This document shows positions 36,044 through 47,618 of a stretch of DNA of 64,000 nucleotides, piece after piece. Within the stretch, counting starts at the first letter, position 1; each line of letters opens with the position of its first letter. Both the position numbers and the translations under genes were made by a program. Location: positions 1,841,861-1,905,860 of the forward strand of contig JALPQD010000293.1 in NCBI GenBank assembly GCA_023101885.1, read 5' to 3'. The notes under the pieces were generated by a model, which saw only the letters and a program-made list of their open reading frames with translations, was not told the DNA's origin and ran no database searches. The DNA comes from Typhlomys cinereus. Its lineage: Eukaryota; Chordata; Mammalia; Rodentia; Platacanthomyidae.

Positions 36044-36960
36044 TTTGATTATTTCTTTTCTAATATCCAAGAAATTATGTTGATTTTTTGTAGGAGTTTT
36101 TTTGTCCTCGTTTTTGTTGTATTTTGTGAATTTATGGTATGAGTTGAATGTTTTTTGTTTGGTCTCTGTTTTCTCTGGTATTTGTTTCTGACTCAAAAGA
36201 GTCCAATATTAATTACCACACTTGGACAGTTGTTGTGACTGCTTATGTGGTTATGAAAGGGTCAGTCTGTGTTTGCTTGATATTGCTTTGTGGGTAAGGT
36301 TATTGTAATGACCAAGGAGTGTATAAGCCCAGTTGTGGTTAAGGGCAGCAACAGGGAAGTATGGATTGAGCATCAGAACAGCTTTAAGAAGGTAAAATAT
36401 GGTGGGTGTAGTAGCTAGGGGTTGAAGTCGAGTGGGATATGGCAGCTTTTAGATTGTTCTAGGTACGAAAGGGTTAGTGGCTAAGATCCTGAAGCGGTAG
36501 GTTTATGAGGCATTGTGTACTCTTTACAGAAGTCTTAATCTGTGGTGACTATCTTTTGAAGCTAAAACGAAAATAGAGGAAAATAGAATGGGTTACTTAT
36601 CTTTGGGTTAGGTGCAAAGGTCATCTTCTGTTGAATGGTGAGATTCTTGGGGTCCTCAATTGTATGGTTTTGGTCTGCTGGTCCTGTCCTGTTCTGTGGC
36701 CACTATTAAATTTTTGGAGAATATTTTAATGATTAGCAGGGGCAAAGGATGGGGGGCTCGATGAAGGTTGGGTTAGTTAGGTAGTAAGGATGCTAGGTGA
36801 GGTTAGGTGGAAAATGGAGACTATTGGCATGCAGGTCATTAGGGAGAGCCACGGCAGAAGCCAGGTCTAGGAGGGACAGGGAAGTTTTGCCTTTTAAAGT
36901 TGCACTAGCATGCTGACCTCCCTCTCTCAGTCTTCACATGGCCTGGTCTTTGCCTGAGCA

Positions 36961-37760
36961 GGACATTAACTTGTGCTACCCTGGCCATCCCTCTCAGCAT
37001 TTTTGTCTCAACTCATCAAGAAAGTGTATTGGAGCCACGTTTTAAACTTCTGACTAAGGGACTCAGGTATTCCTCCAGACTTCCCATTGCTTTTTCCTCT
37101 CTCTTTCTTTTTCTTCTTCTTACTTATAACACTTCCCAGGAGCTCATCTCTGCTTGGCCATCTTTAACTGAGACAGGTACCTTCTACTTGGCACTTAGCT
37201 CCACTGCACCACTTGCCTGCCTTCTTAAATCACTTAAGCCACTCAGCCTCTAGGGAAACCTCAAGCCGTGGTGCTTCATTGCCTATTGCAATGCAGCCTG
37301 GCTTCAATTCCTCTTACATAATCAAAGCTAGCAACCAGAAAATGTCACATGAGACTTCTAGATTCTTAGAGTTTTTGATAATTTTTGTCACCACCATGGT
37401 GGATGATCAAAAATTTCCTTCTCACTCTCATGCCTGATCTAATCTCAACTCTCTCTCTTGATCTTTGACAGTTGAACAGGATTCTCCCTCCTCTAGTCTT
37501 TTTCCTCACTCAACCTGTTCTTCCTGCACTATTGTTCTACTACGGGAACCTTGCATTCCTTTGCACATCATCTCCCTTTGACTCTTGTTCCACTGAGCTG
37601 TGCTCCCACCTCTATTCACATCCTCTCTTTAACAGTCATATGGATTCCTCTACTTTTACCCCCACCATCTCCATTTACATAGCCTGCATCTGGTGGGCTG
37701 GTCAGGGGCTTGCCAGTTGTCACTGTCACTCACCTGAGAAGTGATGTTCCTCTCTTGCCC
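36961..37760. other. Unclassified pyrimidine-rich, less AT-rich segment
   Basis: From about 37030 to 37750 the plus strand is rich in C and T (many 'ctcc', 'cttc' groups) and clearly different from the AT-rich flanks. It has short open stretches but no known protein. It could be the far 5' part of the old L1, an LTR or another retroelement; I cannot decide. Confidence 0.35.
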
Positions 37761-38534
37761 TTTATTACCATATGTTGTTTGTGTTGGCTCCTTATTGTGT
37801 TCTCTCTCTGATCTGTACAAATTTATGATTTTTATTTGACATTTGTTTAAATGCAAAGGCTTTTCAAAGACTATTTTCAGGATTCTAATAACCATGTATT
37901 ACAGGAATAATACGTTATTAGTAATTGAGGTAATTAAGTAATTAATAACTGGGAAGAATGCTATGCATGATTTTGAATTACTGGGTTTATTACCCTCATG
38001 TATGCTTCAGTAATGGTACAAACTCTTTGGCCCTTTTATTAATTTATATGAAATCACTTTAAAATGTAGGTTTTTGTTCAAAATATACAGAGACATCTTT
38101 AAAGTTGGCAGATGATATTAATAAGGAAATGGTGAAAACCATTTCTTTCCAGGAGACCCAGTTTTTGAGATATATCCAAATTCTCTAAATTCTTATTTGC
38201 TTGTTGAAGGCTATTTCAACAGTTGTTAATAATAATCAAAGGTTATTCCTAGCATCAAATTCCTGCTCTGCTAATAGCAGATTCTGTTTTCAATGATAAT
38301 GTTTTCCTAAATGTTAATTTACTTTTGGTGATGTTTTCAAAATTTTGTTCATAAAACTGATAAATTGTATAGTTTTGTTATACTGTATCATGAATTAATA
38401 GCTTTAATAATAATAATAAATAATTATTTTATAATAATTAATATTTTTGAAAGCTATAACCTATGAGTTGTAAGTCTTTGTCTGAACGAGACACCTACTA
38501 AATGATAATCTCTTTGCTTGCTTTCAAACATTTG
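37761..38534. other. No feature recognised
   Basis: Very AT-rich, with a TAATAA-rich stretch at 38403-38445. No supported feature. Confidence 0.5.
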
Positions 38535-39738
38535 GTCAGTGCATCTTATTCCCTTAAGCTGTTTGATGGTAATTTATCAACAACCATGACACAGATGAAC
38601 TGCTGCAGAATTTGATACCAGAGAAGCTGGGTGTTATTGATAAACCTAGTTATGTGGCCTTTGCAGATTTGGAATGATTTTGTTGGATGGAATTTTTAAA
38701 TGTTCAAATATTTTCGGGATTTTGGATACAAAAACTATTTTGGTGAATTGAATAGCTCATTTGGAGAAGAGAATTGTGGAGAGAGTTTTGGATTATTTGG
38801 GCCCAGTTTGTGATGAAGGGAGCAAGGACTTTTGTGAAGTTGAAATGAGGATGACGAACTGGTAGAGAAGAGCTGTGTTGATAGCCTTGAAGTTTCTAAT
38901 GAAGAAAAGGGAGACAGCAGAGGAGAGGTGGCTATTGGAAAAATAAGTTTAATTGAAGGAAAACTTAGTGCTCTACTCTGGAATAGTAGAAGAAAAGAAT
39001 ACCACTATGCTAAAATTCTGCCCAGCATAGAGATACCTTTGAGAGTCAGTACAGAGAAGCTAAATCAACTGTGATTCCAGGGAGCCAATCTCTACCCAGA
39101 GGTTAGCAGAACTTGACACATTGTTCATATAGTACTGGTTTTAGAGGCATCAACGATTTAAGATGGAAGAGGTTTTGGATTGCTCCTCCAAGGTTTCAGA
39201 GAATAGCAGAATTCAGGCAATGTGCAGCAGGAAAGCTGCATAGAGGCCCAAAAAAGGCATTTTTTTACTGTGGAGTTAAAGCCTGATTTGTCATTGAGAA
39301 GTAAAAATGTTAGAAATTCCAGAGCCAATGTGAGGCATCTGTCAAGGCCAGGTGTATACATGGCATGTGTTCTAAGTTTGACTGCGAGGACAGATTCAAC
39401 TTGGTCCAGAGAAACATTGTGTAGCTGCAAGCTGTGAAGAGGGACTGGGATTGCCTAGAATTTTTGAGCCATCATGACTACATGATGAGCAACAGAAGAG
39501 GGACATTAAACTATGGGATGCAGTATTTGACTGGTTGGACTTTAGTTTTAACTTGATATTTTCTTATTGTGTTATAATACTCATAATACTTCTATTCTAA
39601 TGTTTTATCTGTGCTGAAGTATTTAACTTGATTGGACAAGTTAAGAGATTTCAGAATTTTAGAATTAAATATATTTATAAGGTAAATATAACACCTGTGG
39701 GGACAAAGATTGAAAACCTTGAAAACCAGTTTAAAAGT

Positions 39739-39972
39739 GAGAACTAGAGAGATGACTCAGGGGTTAAGACTTTGCCTTGCAATCTTAAGGCCCTGAGTTC
39801 AGATCCCATATCTCACATAAACATGCCAGGTGGGGAATGGTGGTGGCTTTTATTTCCAGCCTTGGTGGGCAGAGCCTGGAAAATACCAGAGGGAAGCAAA
39901 AGAGAGGTAGAAAGCAATCCAGGATGATTTCTGCAGTCACTCTTTGTCCTCCAAGGGATATATGTATCCTGT

Positions 39973-40022
<50 letters not shown>

Positions 40023-40045
40023 AATAAATAAATAAAGTTATTTTT
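39739..40045 (+). repeat. tRNA-derived SINE (older subtype) inside MaLR
   Basis: The head 'gaactagagagatgactcag', 'ggccctgagttcagatccc' (B box) and 'ccaggatgatttctgcagtc' match the older subtype. The tail has (AC)n at about 39975-40020, then TAAATAAATAAATAAA. No TSD resolved. Confidence 0.85.
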
Positions 40046-40092
40046 ATAAAGAAAAGTGGTATGTTTTTGTATCAGGTTGACAAAGGGTGAAA

Positions 40093-41037
40093 TGTCATAA
40101 TTAGATGCAGGTGTCATCTTGATGGTTGAGGGTTTGAGCTATGGGCGCATTTGTAGAAAATTAATAGTTAAGTCCTGAGAGAACCTACAGGAGATTGTCT
40201 AGTTGATGGGGAATGCCCAGCCCATAGTAGGTGGGACTAGGCCCTGCGTAGGTAAATAAGATGGAGGGAAATGTTTGAGAAAGTGGGCATCCTTGGGAAA
40301 ACTTGACCAGACATGCTGGTCTAGCAAGTAAGGATCACCTCTCTCTCAGCTGTTATATGTTATATGGCACACCAGTTCCCTTGATCCCTTTATGATAGCG
40401 CATGCTCTCCTACCAAGCTTAATTAAGAACTGAAACTGCACTACCTTAAAAGAATAAACACCTTGTGTTAGATGTTAGGCTTGTCAACCCTAACATGATG
40501 TGTGTTCAGACAAAGAGCACTTCACAGCTTCTAGTCTAGGTCACAATTCTGCAACCCCTACCCTGTCTAATACTTCTCCACAGACCTCAGTCCATGTGCA
40601 ACTAAAATAAACTGACACATTCATCCAAGGACCCTCACCCACCTCAGGATGAGCCACCCCTTCTCATCCCAGTACTTTTCCAACTTTATGCTCCTGGTCT
40701 ACAAGTCATATACTCCTGGCACATGACCAAGCCCTACAAGAATCGCCAGAAATTAGATTCTTTCTCTCTCTCTCTCTCTCTTTCTCTGTCTCTTCTCTCT
40801 CTCTTTCTTCCTGCCTCTCTGCTTCTCTGTTTGTTCCTGAGACAGCCATGCTGCATGCCTATTTGGTTCTCTTACTTGCTTGACAAAATTCTCTTTTATA
40901 TATCATGTGCTGGTTTTGGTGTGACTTTGTATGCCTGATGATCATTCTGTGGTAGGAGGGCCCTCTCAAAAGCCCCACACCTTGTCTCTTAAGTTGCTTG
41001 ATGATTTTATCAGTAACAATGGAGGCTAACTACAACA
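40093..41037 (+). repeat. MaLR 3' LTR, split by a solo LTR
   Basis: It begins TGTCATAATTAGATGCAGGT and ends '...ctaactacaaca', matching the 62611-63033 LTR block by block ('agattgtctagttgatgggg', 'gtgggactaggccctg', 'gcatgctctcctaccaagc', 'aataaacaccttg'). The match stops at 40465 and resumes at 40980. Confidence 0.75.
40461..40984 (+). mobile_element. Solo LTR inserted in the MaLR LTR
   Basis: A 5-bp direct repeat CCTTG (40461-40465 and 40980-40984) brackets a 514-bp unit with ends TGTTAGATG...GCCCCACA, i.e. TG...CA. The host LTR reads on across the unit, which dates this insertion as later. The unit contains AATAAA-type sequence near 40606 and a (CT)n block at about 40762-40805. No internal retroviral sequence. 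Strand inferred from the AATAAA orientation; family unknown. Confidence 0.65.
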
Positions 41038-41272
41038 GTAAGTAAATAGGTTTATGTTTATATTAAATCTTTACAAAATGGCGATTTAAAAGACATAATC
41101 CTAACAGTTAATATTACATATAAGGTTCTTAACTTGACCAATTCACACAAAGAAAAAAAGGAGATGTCACTTTAAACTTTGAGCAGGCTCTGTCTGCCTT
41201 GCTGTAGTCACTTTGTAGTCTATGTATGTTCTAAGTCAAAAGTTTTCTACTGTATTTATATTCATGAATTTT

Positions 41273-42279
41273 TTTTCTTTTTTTCCTTTTTGTATTAAAA
41301 ATGTAATTATACATTTAAAAATTTATTTACCAGTTCCCTCCCTCACCCCTCCTCCCCCGGAACCCCCTCCTCCCCCTTCTCTCCGTCCCCATCCCCCAGT
41401 GCCTCCCCCCCAATTCCCAGAGAGTCCTTTATTGTGTACGCCTGACTCTCCACTGGGTCCTCCTCTCCGATGACATATAAGGACCCAGTGGCATTTCCAT
41501 AAGCCCTTTCTCTTGTTCCCCTTAAGCATAGGAGCACTACTATGGCTGTCAATCCCTTGCCTCCAGGGATCTCGGTGCCCTTAACAGATGCTAGACTTTA
41601 TGAGGGCAACGGTGCACTGGACATTGCGCAGGGCATGCAAAGTCCCATTATGATTGCTTTGGCCCCAACTGTTGTTGAGAATCTTGCAAATCGTTGTTTT
41701 TCCCATCCTTTTGCTCTTACAATCTTACCGCCCCCTCTTCCGCAAATGTCCCTGAGCTCCAGGATGGGGAGAGATTAGGCTGGCCTAATTCTATGTGATT
41801 GATATAGAGTCTCTGAAGTTCTGGATTGTGGTTTGTTGATTTTCTTTTGCAATTTTGCTGCTCCTGCAATACCCTTCACTCCATCCTGATGGGCACTGTA
41901 TGTCACCCCCTGGCCAGAGACAAAAAGCTGGAGTCTTGTTATAATAACACATTCAAGGGTAGATGTAATAAAAGTAGGAAACCTCAGTGAGGGAGGGGTC
42001 CATCACCCATTTGCAAAATGATTACTTTTTATCTGCTAGACTATATGCCCTCCCCTTCTGGCGACATCAGAAAAGAATGTTTGTGAACTTAACCAGGTTT
42101 CTCATTACTTACTTGCAGACCTTGATGGAGGCCTATTTTCTCTGCTGTAATATGGTCCCCTCTCTCCTTGTTTCTGGTGTGGCCCTTCTACCCCATCTAT
42201 CATGTTCATAATCCTTGCAATTACTGTGTTACATAGGTTTACTTTTGAGTGTCTCAATGTGGGCTGGGTGAGTTTGGTA
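41273..42279 (-). other. L1 3' UTR with guanine-rich tract, B-type end
   Basis: On the minus strand the UTR runs from the ORF2 stop to the A-tail. Its guanine-rich polypurine tract (complement of 41335-41412) sits close to the 3' end, as in other mammalian L1s. After the tract comes 'ggaactggtaaataaat' and an AT-rich end. Compared with the B-type copy at 30255-30525, the expected AATAAA reads AATACA here (about 41293-41298), a likely weakened poly(A) signal. Confidence 0.85.
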
Positions 42280-45200
42280 CTAGGAGCCACCTATTAGGGA
42301 GTACATACGGCGCTTAATTTTCTGGGTCTAGGATACTTCACTTAATATAATTGTTTCTAATGACATCCATTTCCCAGCAAATTCCAGTAATTCATCATTT
42401 TTGATGGCTGAGTAGTACTCCATTGTATAGATGTACCACGGTTTCCTTATCCACTTGTCAACTGTTGGACATTGAGGTTGATTCCATGACTTTGCTATTG
42501 TAAACAGTGCTGCTATGAACATGGTCGAGCTTGTGCTATTGAGGCGAACCTCTGCTGCATGGGGGGTTATTCCCAAAAGTGGGATCGCAGGGTCATATGG
42601 CATTTCAATCTTTAATTTCTTTAAGAATCTCCAGACGGCTCGCCAGAGTGGCTGTATGAGCCTGCACTCCCACCAGCAATGTAGGAGAGTTCCCCTCTCT
42701 CCACATCCTCTCCAGCATTTGTTGTTGTTTGTATTGTGGATTTTTGCCATTCTGACTGGGGTGAGATGATATCTCAGGGAAGTTTTGATTTGCATTTCCC
42801 TGATGGCTAAGGAAGTGGAGAATTTTTTAAGATATTTGTTAGACATTTTAATTTCATCCCTGGTAAAGTTTCTTTTAAGTTCCAGGGCCCATTTTTTAAT
42901 TGGACCATTGTTTTCCTGGGAGTTTAGTTTTCTAAGTTCTTTGTGCACTCTGGACAGTAGAGCTCTGTCAGATATGTGGTTAGCGAAGATTTTCTCCCAT
43001 TCTGTGGGTTGCCTTTGAGCTCGTGTTACAATCTCTTTATCTGAACAGAAGCTCTTTAATTTCACAAGATCCCAACTGTTGAGAGTTGGTAACAGTGACT
43101 GTGTCCATTGGATGTCTGTTTAGGAAATGTTGGCCTAGCCCAATCAGCTCGAGGGAGTTCCCTATCCTTTCAATTATGGTTTTTAAAGTTTCTGGCCTGA
43201 TATCAAGGTCCTTGATCCATTTGGAATTAAGTCTTGTACATGGTGACAAGAATGGGTCCAGCTTTAATCTTCTGCATGTGGAGATCCAGTTTTGTCAGCA
43301 CCATTTGTTGTAGATGCTGTTCTTTTTTTATTGGATACTTTGGGCCCCTTTGTCAAAGACCAAATGGCTGTATTTTTGTGGGCTTATATGTGGGTCTTGA
43401 ACCCTTATCCATTGATCTGTGTGTCTATTTTGGGGCCAGTACCAAGCAGTTTTTATAACTATGGATTTTTAGTACAGACTAAGGTTTGGTATGGTAATAC
43501 CTCCAGCAGTGTTTTTGTTACTCAGGATTGTCTTTGCTATCCTGGGTCTTTTGTGCCGCCATATGAACTTTGAGATTATTTGGTCAACTTCTTTAAAGAA
43601 TTGCTTTGGGATTTTAATTGGTATAGCACTGAATTTGTTTGGTAGGATGGTCATTTTTACAATGTTGATTCTACCAATCAGGAACATAGGCGGTCTTTCC
43701 ACCTTCTGGTGTCTTCTGCTATTTCTTTCTTTAGGGTTTTAAAGTTTTCATTGTAAAGGTCTTTTACCTCCTTGGTTAGGTTTATACCAAGGTATTTCAT
43801 TTTTTTAGGGACTACAGTAAATGGGATTGTTTCTCTCAAGGCTTTTTCACTTCTTTCATTCTGGGCATATAGGAAGGCCTCTGATTTTTGCACATTTATT
43901 TTGTATCCTGCCACCCTGCTGAACTTCTCAATTAGTTCCAGGAGCTTCCTGGTGGAGTTTTTGGGATCCCTCAGGTATAAGATCATGTCATCTGCAAAAA
44001 GGGATAGCTTGACTTCTTCCTTGCCGATTTGAATCCCTCTTATGTCCCTTTCTTGTCTTATGGCTTCAGCTAAGACTTCAAGTACAATATTGAATAGAAG
44101 TGGTGAGAGTGGACAGCCTTGTCTAGTTCCTGATCGAAGTGGGAATGCTTCCAATTGTTCTCCATTGAGCATAATCCTTGCTGTGGGCTTGTTGTATACA
44201 GCTTTTATTATATTGATAAAGGTTCCTTCCATTCCTACTGTCTCTAGCGTTTTGATCATAAAAGGCTGTTGGATCTTGTCAAAGGCTTTTTCTGCATCTA
44301 TCGAAAGTATCATGTGGTCTTGGACTTTGGACTGGTTTACATGATGAATTACATTTATTGATTTGCGTATGTTGAACCAAACTTGTGTGCCGGGGATGAA
44401 GCCTACTTGGTCCCCGTGAATGATCTTTTTCATATGTTTTTGAGTCCGATTTGCTAAGACTTTGTTGAGAATCTTTGCATCTGTGTTCATCAGAGAGATC
44501 GGCCTATAGTTTTCTTTCTTAAGTGAATCTTTATTAGGTTTTGGGATTAAGACGATATTAGCTTCATAGAAGGAATTTCGTAGTGTTCCTTCCTTTGCTA
44601 TTTGATGGAACAGTTTAAGGAGTATTGGTGTTATTAACTCCTTAAATGTCTGGTAGAATTCTGTGCTGAATCCATATGGCCCAGGACATTTTTTGGTGGG
44701 AAGATTCGAGATTACTTCTTCAATTTCCTTGTATGTTATAGGACTATTTAAATAATTCACAACTTCCTGATTCAATTTAGGTAGGTTGTGTTTACTTAGA
44801 AATTCATCCATCTCTTTTGTGTTGTCAAACTTCACAGAGTACAAGTTTTTGAAATATGATGTTATAATTCTCTGGATTTCTTGGGTATCCGTAGTGATAA
44901 CTCCATGTTCATTTCTAATGTTGTTAATTTGGGTTTTCTCTCTCTTGCTTTTGGTTAATTTAGCTAGGGGTGTATCAATCTTATTGATTTTTTCAAAGAT
45001 CCAGCTTTTTGACTGGTTGATTTTTTCTATCGTTTTCTTAATCTCGATTTCAGATATTTCTCCCCTTATTTTCCTAATCTCCTCTCTTCTACTACTTTTA
45101 GGATCAGATTGTTCTAGTTTTTCTAAAGCTTTAAGCTGCATTGTTAGGTTGTTTATTTCTGATGTTTCCATTTTTTTGATGTAGGCATTAAGAGCTATGA

Positions 45201-46095
45201 ACTTATCTCTCAGAACAGCTTTCATTGTGTCCCAGAGATTTTGGTAAGTTGTATTTTCGTTATCATTCACTTTCAGGAAATCTTGAATTTCCTTTTTAAT
45301 TTCTTCCTGAATCCAGTTCTCATTCAGCATCATATTGTTAAGTTTCCAGGAATTAGTGTGTTTTCTCTTGTTTGATGTTTTGTGGATGTCCAGCTTTAGG
45401 CCGTGGTGGTCTGATAGGGCACAGGTTAGAATTTCAACTTTCTTGTATATGTGTAGATTCATTTTGTAGCCCAATATGTGATCTATTTTGGAGAAAGTTC
45501 CATGTGCTGCTGAGAAAAATGTGTATTCTTTGGTACATGGGTGAAAAGTTTGATAGAGACCTGTAAGGTCCATTTCTTTCAGGGTTTGATTAAGTTCTAA
45601 AGTGTCTCTATTAAGCTTTTGACCTGTTGATCTATCCCATGTTGAGAGGGTGGTGTTGAAGTCTCCAAGAATTATCGTTTGGGGGTTGATTTCTTGCTTT
45701 AGACATTGTAGGGTTTTCTTAATGAATGTGGAGGGGCCCGTATTGGGTGCATATATGTTCAGGATTGTGAAGTCTTCCTGGTGAATTGTACCTGTGACTA
45801 AAATGTAGTATCCATCCGTGTCTCTTATAATTTTCTTTGGTTTGAAGTCCACTTTGTCTAATAACATAATGGCTACCCCTGCCTGTTTTCTGCTTCTATT
45901 AGCTTGTAGAATTGTTGACCACCCTTTTATTTTTAGAGGGTGTCTATCTTTTGTGGTGAGATGGGTTTCCTGCAGGCAGCAGATTGATGGATTTTGATTT
46001 TTAATCCAAGTTTGTAATCTGTGTCTCTTGATCGGTGAATTAATTCCATTAACATTTAGTGTTATAATGGAGAAACTATTGTTAATTCCAGACAT
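42280..46095 (-). pseudogene. L1 ORF2 (endonuclease-reverse transcriptase), disrupted
   Basis: The first 805 codons (46095-43678) are open and start [10 protein letters not shown]. Endonuclease motifs: LNVNG 13-17, QETH 42-45, NIYAPN 113-118, GDFN 144-147, SDHHG 228-232. Reverse transcriptase: [14 protein letters not shown], and FADD at 700-703. The rest is broken: a frameshift near 43690; a three-codon deletion near 43640 relative to the 14.6-kb copy; a nonsense codon at about 43469; a one-base insertion near 43106 that restores the original frame; and a nonsense codon at 42328, about 16 codons before the usual stop (42282-42280). The Cys-rich C-terminal motif (CWRGC...H...CWWEC) is present. 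The protein would copy L1 RNA at nicked target DNA; this copy cannot make it whole. Confidence 0.95.
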
Positions 46096-46145
46096 TTATT
46101 ATGTTTAGTAGCTTTTATAAGTATATTGCTTCGCTTTTAATGGTG

Positions 46146-47205
46146 TTATATTTGCCATCTGTTCTCCTGGATATGCTTGTTTTTTTCTTCACGCTTGAGT
46201 ATCATTTCTAGTATTTTTTGAAGGCCTGGTTTGGTGGACATGTATCCCTTAAAGTTGTCGTTGTGCTGGAAAATTTTTCTTTCTCCCTCGATCATGACTG
46301 ATAGTTTTGCAGGGTAAATCAGCCTGGGTTGACATTTTTGCTCATTCAATATTTGAAGTATGTCACTCCAAGGTCTTCTTGCTTTTACTGTTTCGACTGA
46401 GAAGTCATTTGTTATTTTAATAGGTTTACCTTTAAAAGTGACTTGTTTTTTCTCCCTTGAAGCTCTCAGCACCAGTTCTTTATCTTGAATGTGGAGTGTT
46501 TTAACTATTATTTGCCATGGCGTGCTTCTGGTTTGGTCGTATCTGTTTGGGGTGCAGAATGCCTCTTATATATGGATGGGCCTCTCTTTTTTTATATGAG
46601 GAAAGTTTTCCTTGATGATCATTTGAAAAATTTCCTCAGGGGTTGTATTTTGTGATTCTTGCTCTGGTATTCCATGAATACGCATGTTAGGCTTCTTCAG
46701 GATGTCCCATATCTCTTGGATTTTTCTCTCAAGTATCTTTTTGGCTTTAACAACCTCTTCCATTGAGCTGGTTAGTACTCCCACTTTATCTTCACGGTCT
46801 GAAATTCTGTTTTCTGCTTTGTTAGTTCTGTTGATAAGACTCTGTGGAGTTCTGGGTTGAAGATAACTTGTCTTGTAGCTCAGTTTTAAACTCTGCTTGA
46901 GTCTGTTTTAACTGCTCTATGCCAGTTTTTGTTTCTTACACTGTTTTTCTCAACTCCAAATGTCTGTTGTGTTCCTCTTCAAAGCGATTGATTCGATTAT
47001 GAAATTCCTCCCTGATTTCCTCTTTCATAGTATTGAACATGGTAATTATCACATTTTGAAAGTCGTTATCCTGGATCAGGCTTTCTTGGCCTTTTTCCGC
47101 GGGTTTGTTCTGGTTGGAGTCTAACATTATGGGATTAATTCCTTCAGTGGGAAATTTGTTTACTTGAGTGTTGCTTCTCATGGATTTGCACTTTGACTTT
47201 GGCAT
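46146..47205 (-). pseudogene. L1 ORF1 (RNA-binding nucleic acid chaperone), disrupted
   Basis: The frame starts at 47205 (MPKSKCKSMR) with a charged N-terminal region leading into the expected coiled coil, and hits a TAA at 46936. A frameshift lies between 46936 and about 46784. The RRM part reads from 46784 (LERKIQEIWDILKKPNMRIHGIPE) to an in-frame TAA at 46566. The same frame then continues through the C-terminal domain to 46146. ORF1 protein coats L1 RNA as a trimer in the L1 RNP; this copy would give only fragments. Confidence 0.93.
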
Positions 47206-47618
47206 TGTCGTTTTAACTCTTAAGATCTCTCAATTTCACTAAACTGAATTATTTGGCCTGGGGTTTTGGGGGTGGGCAGGGACAGAGCTAACCTAGGTGA
47301 CGGATGAGGCCCGGCTGGACCGCGCGCGCGTCCGACCAGTGGAGCAGGGTGGTGAATGGGAGGATGGGGGCGTCGGCGTGGAGCTATTTAACCCGAGGGC
47401 AGCTGGGGCGGGGCCCGGGCGCAGGGGTAGGTCCTCCTTGTCCCTGGGCTCTGCGTGTGGCTCCTACTGGATGGTGGGGTTAGGAGTCCAGTCCCTTTGG
47501 GCTGACCTGGGGTTCTGGTGGGCGGGCCCGGCCAGGGCTTACCTAGGTCGCGGGGTGAAGGCCCGGCTGGACCGTGCGCGCGCATCCTGACCGGCGGAGC
47601 GGGGTGGGGTGAAAGGGC
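47206..47618 (-). promoter_or_regulatory. L1 5' UTR / internal promoter, 1.4 tandem monomers
   Basis: The GC- and CpG-rich segment stands out from the AT-rich window. Two direct repeats about 250 bp apart start at 47257 and 47506 and share 'acctaggt', 'aggcccggctggaccg' and 'gaccggcggag'-like blocks (gcccggctgg at 47309 and 47561). The 5' end at 47618 falls inside the second monomer. A TTAAATA motif lies on the minus strand near 47385-47391. Tandem promoter monomers are a known feature of rodent L1; this monomer is not one I recognise. Confidence 0.85.

Larger units (their letters stand above)
32985..36960 (-). mobile_element. Old L1, ORF2 N-terminal half, ORF1 and probable 5' UTR, interrupted
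   Basis: Aligned by eye with the full-length copy: 33000-33160 and 33466-34230 correspond to the ORF2 endonuclease and linker region (about 45080-46040), and 34240-35231 to the ORF1 region (about 46050-47050), all on the minus strand. A SINE splits it at 33165-33465 and a younger L1 at 35232-36043, after which old L1 sequence resumes. The part from about 36100 to 36960 is likely its 5' UTR, but has no match in the window. No frame is open. Confidence 0.6.
38535..41037 (+). mobile_element. Old MaLR/ERVL-type provirus with nested insertions
   Basis: Only the last ~70 bases of the 5' LTR survive (to about 38607), followed by 'gaatttgataccagagaagc', a decayed version of the primer-binding region seen intact in the copy at 61319. 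The internal part (38608-40092) shares blocks with the 60.9-63.0 kb element, for example 'tttgggcccagtttgtgatg' at 38800. A SINE interrupts the interior at 39739-40045. The 3' LTR (40093-41037) is split by a solo LTR. No retroviral frame is open, as is normal for non-autonomous MaLRs. Confidence 0.7.

Noticed and set aside
37030..37750. Pyrimidine-rich segment as a gene with coding exons
   Set aside because: Short frames only, no domain, and it directly follows an old L1 5' region. Left unclassified.
8030..40020. Regularly spaced (TG)n/(CA)n tracts suggestive of an array
   Set aside because: Most are the tails of SINE copies at unrelated positions and not a CRISPR-like or satellite array.
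43772..44344. Plus-strand open frames opposite L1 ORF2 (also 45372-45566 and 16506-17707)
   Set aside because: They are antisense shadows of ORF2. The same frames recur in both L1 copies because the ORF2 sequence is shared.
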